From Chloroflexota bacterium (lineage in GTDB: Bacteria; Chloroflexota; Dehalococcoidia; Tepidiformales; Tepidiformaceae): a DNA stretch of 5,162 nucleotides. The translations under genes were made by a program, and so were the position numbers. How positions within the stretch are numbered: position 1 is the first letter of the stretch; each line of letters opens with the position of its first letter. The stretch is taken from contig JAKALX010000297.1 in assembly GCA_021823905.1 (NCBI GenBank), positions 1 to 5,162 on the forward strand, given 5' to 3'. Of the stretch, positions 4,846 through 5,162 are shown piece by piece. Under the pieces are notes generated by a model, which was given only the letters and a program-made list of their open reading frames with translations, had not been told where the DNA came from and made no database searches.

Positions 4846-4891
4846 AGGCCGCTGCCAGGCGATGACGGACTGACCGCCGGCGATTGGCAGC
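4846..4891 (-). terminator. Intrinsic terminator candidate of the CDF gene
   Basis: GCTGCCA (4851-4857) and TGGCAGC (4885-4891) form a perfect 7-bp stem, with further GGCG/CGCC pairing possible inside. On the minus strand the stem is followed by GGCC and then TTTT (4846-4843), a short T-run. It lies 48 nt after the CDF stop and before the zinc-ribbon promoter region, so it would separate the two transcripts. Confidence 0.5.
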
Positions 4892-4938
4892 CCACATGCA
4901 AACCGGCGCGGGAACGGTGGATCGGCGGAACTCGCGGC

Positions 4939-5162
4939 TCAGTGGGAGTGCGTGCGCAGTTCCGGGATCGACCGGGGATTCGCGGTGTCCGAATCGTGGC
5001 TGCATGGGTCCACGTGCACGATCAAAGTGCCGAGCTTGGGGACCGCGTGGGTCACGGCGTGTTCGACGCCCTCGGCGATCGCGTGCCCCTCCGCAACCGA
5101 GAGCTCCCGGTCGACGGTGATTCGTGCCTCCGCGTGAATCGCGTGGCCAATCCACCGGGGCC
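4939..5162 (-). CDS. Cation diffusion facilitator metal exporter, C-terminal domain only (cut by window edge)
   Basis: The minus-strand frame entering at 5160 runs to TGA at 4939-4941 and gives 73 residues. It begins RWIGHAIHAEARITVD and continues LSVAEGHAIAEGVEHAV, ending the domain with VPKLGTLIVHVDP. This is the ferredoxin-like cytoplasmic dimerisation domain of CDF transporters (ZT_dimer): strand, helix, and the final HVDP strand. Full proteins export Zn2+, Fe2+, Mn2+ or related ions using a proton gradient, through about six membrane helices that would lie right of this window. Several histidines (in GHAIHAE, VEHAVTHAV, VHVDPCSH) could bind regulatory metal. A polar 23-residue tail follows HVDP. 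The metal cannot be assigned without the membrane part. The matching open frame on the same bases that reads DWPRDSRGG and so on is an overlapping shadow. Confidence 0.82.
   Translation of the reverse strand, partial: PRWIGHAIHAEARITVDRELSVAEGHAIAEGVEHAVTHAVPKLGTLIVHVDPCSHDSDTANPRSIPELRTHSH

Noticed and set aside
4313..5155. 280-aa minus-strand open frame
   Set aside because: It overlaps the CDF C-terminal domain and the zinc-ribbon gene in a different frame, both of which have recognisable family motifs. Its own translation is Arg/Pro-rich and featureless.

Overview
This is a GC-rich window of ordinary bacterial genes. Its best taxonomic clue is the double-CxxC zinc-ribbon protein at 4411-4770, a type I associate mainly with Chloroflexota (Thermomicrobia/Dehalococcoidia-like lineages). 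That placement is inferred from one protein family plus GC content, so it is tentative.

Left edge (1-248): a tandem direct duplication with a 131-bp period. Each copy carries what looks like the last ~30 codons of an acyl-CoA transferase-like (CaiB/BaiF) gene and its 3' flank. Region 289-965 (+): a two-gene toxin-antitoxin operon, with a ribbon-helix-helix VapB-type antitoxin and a PIN-domain VapC toxin overlapping by 4 nt (GTGA). A strong perfect hairpin follows at 1013-1043.

From about 1160 to the right end, every gene I can support is on the minus strand. In transcription order (right to left) these are: the C-terminal end of a CDF metal-ion exporter, cut by the window edge (4939-5162), with a hairpin plus T-run terminator candidate; the zinc-ribbon protein from a TTG start (4411-4770); an unrecognised 88-aa protein (4050-4316); an intergenic inverted repeat (3976-4036); a secreted V8/glutamyl-endopeptidase-like serine protease (2956-3948); an MFS_3-type drug-exporter-like permease that may be translated from a leaderless mRNA (1623-2915); a 320-bp gap with several small symmetric motifs; and a 46-aa secreted-peptide gene with a leader hairpin (1162-1302).

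The toxin-antitoxin pair is a self-contained functional unit. The CDF exporter and zinc-ribbon protein share a metal theme but have their own signals. The protease, MFS permease and short peptide are co-oriented with gaps of 40 and 320 nt, and nothing in the sequence proves they work together. I see no CRISPR array, tRNA, rRNA, transposase or phage gene. I did not find a clear new multi-gene system. The most unusual items are the small secreted peptide with its leader, the tandem duplication beside the toxin-antitoxin promoter, the intergenic inverted repeat, and the candidate leaderless permease.
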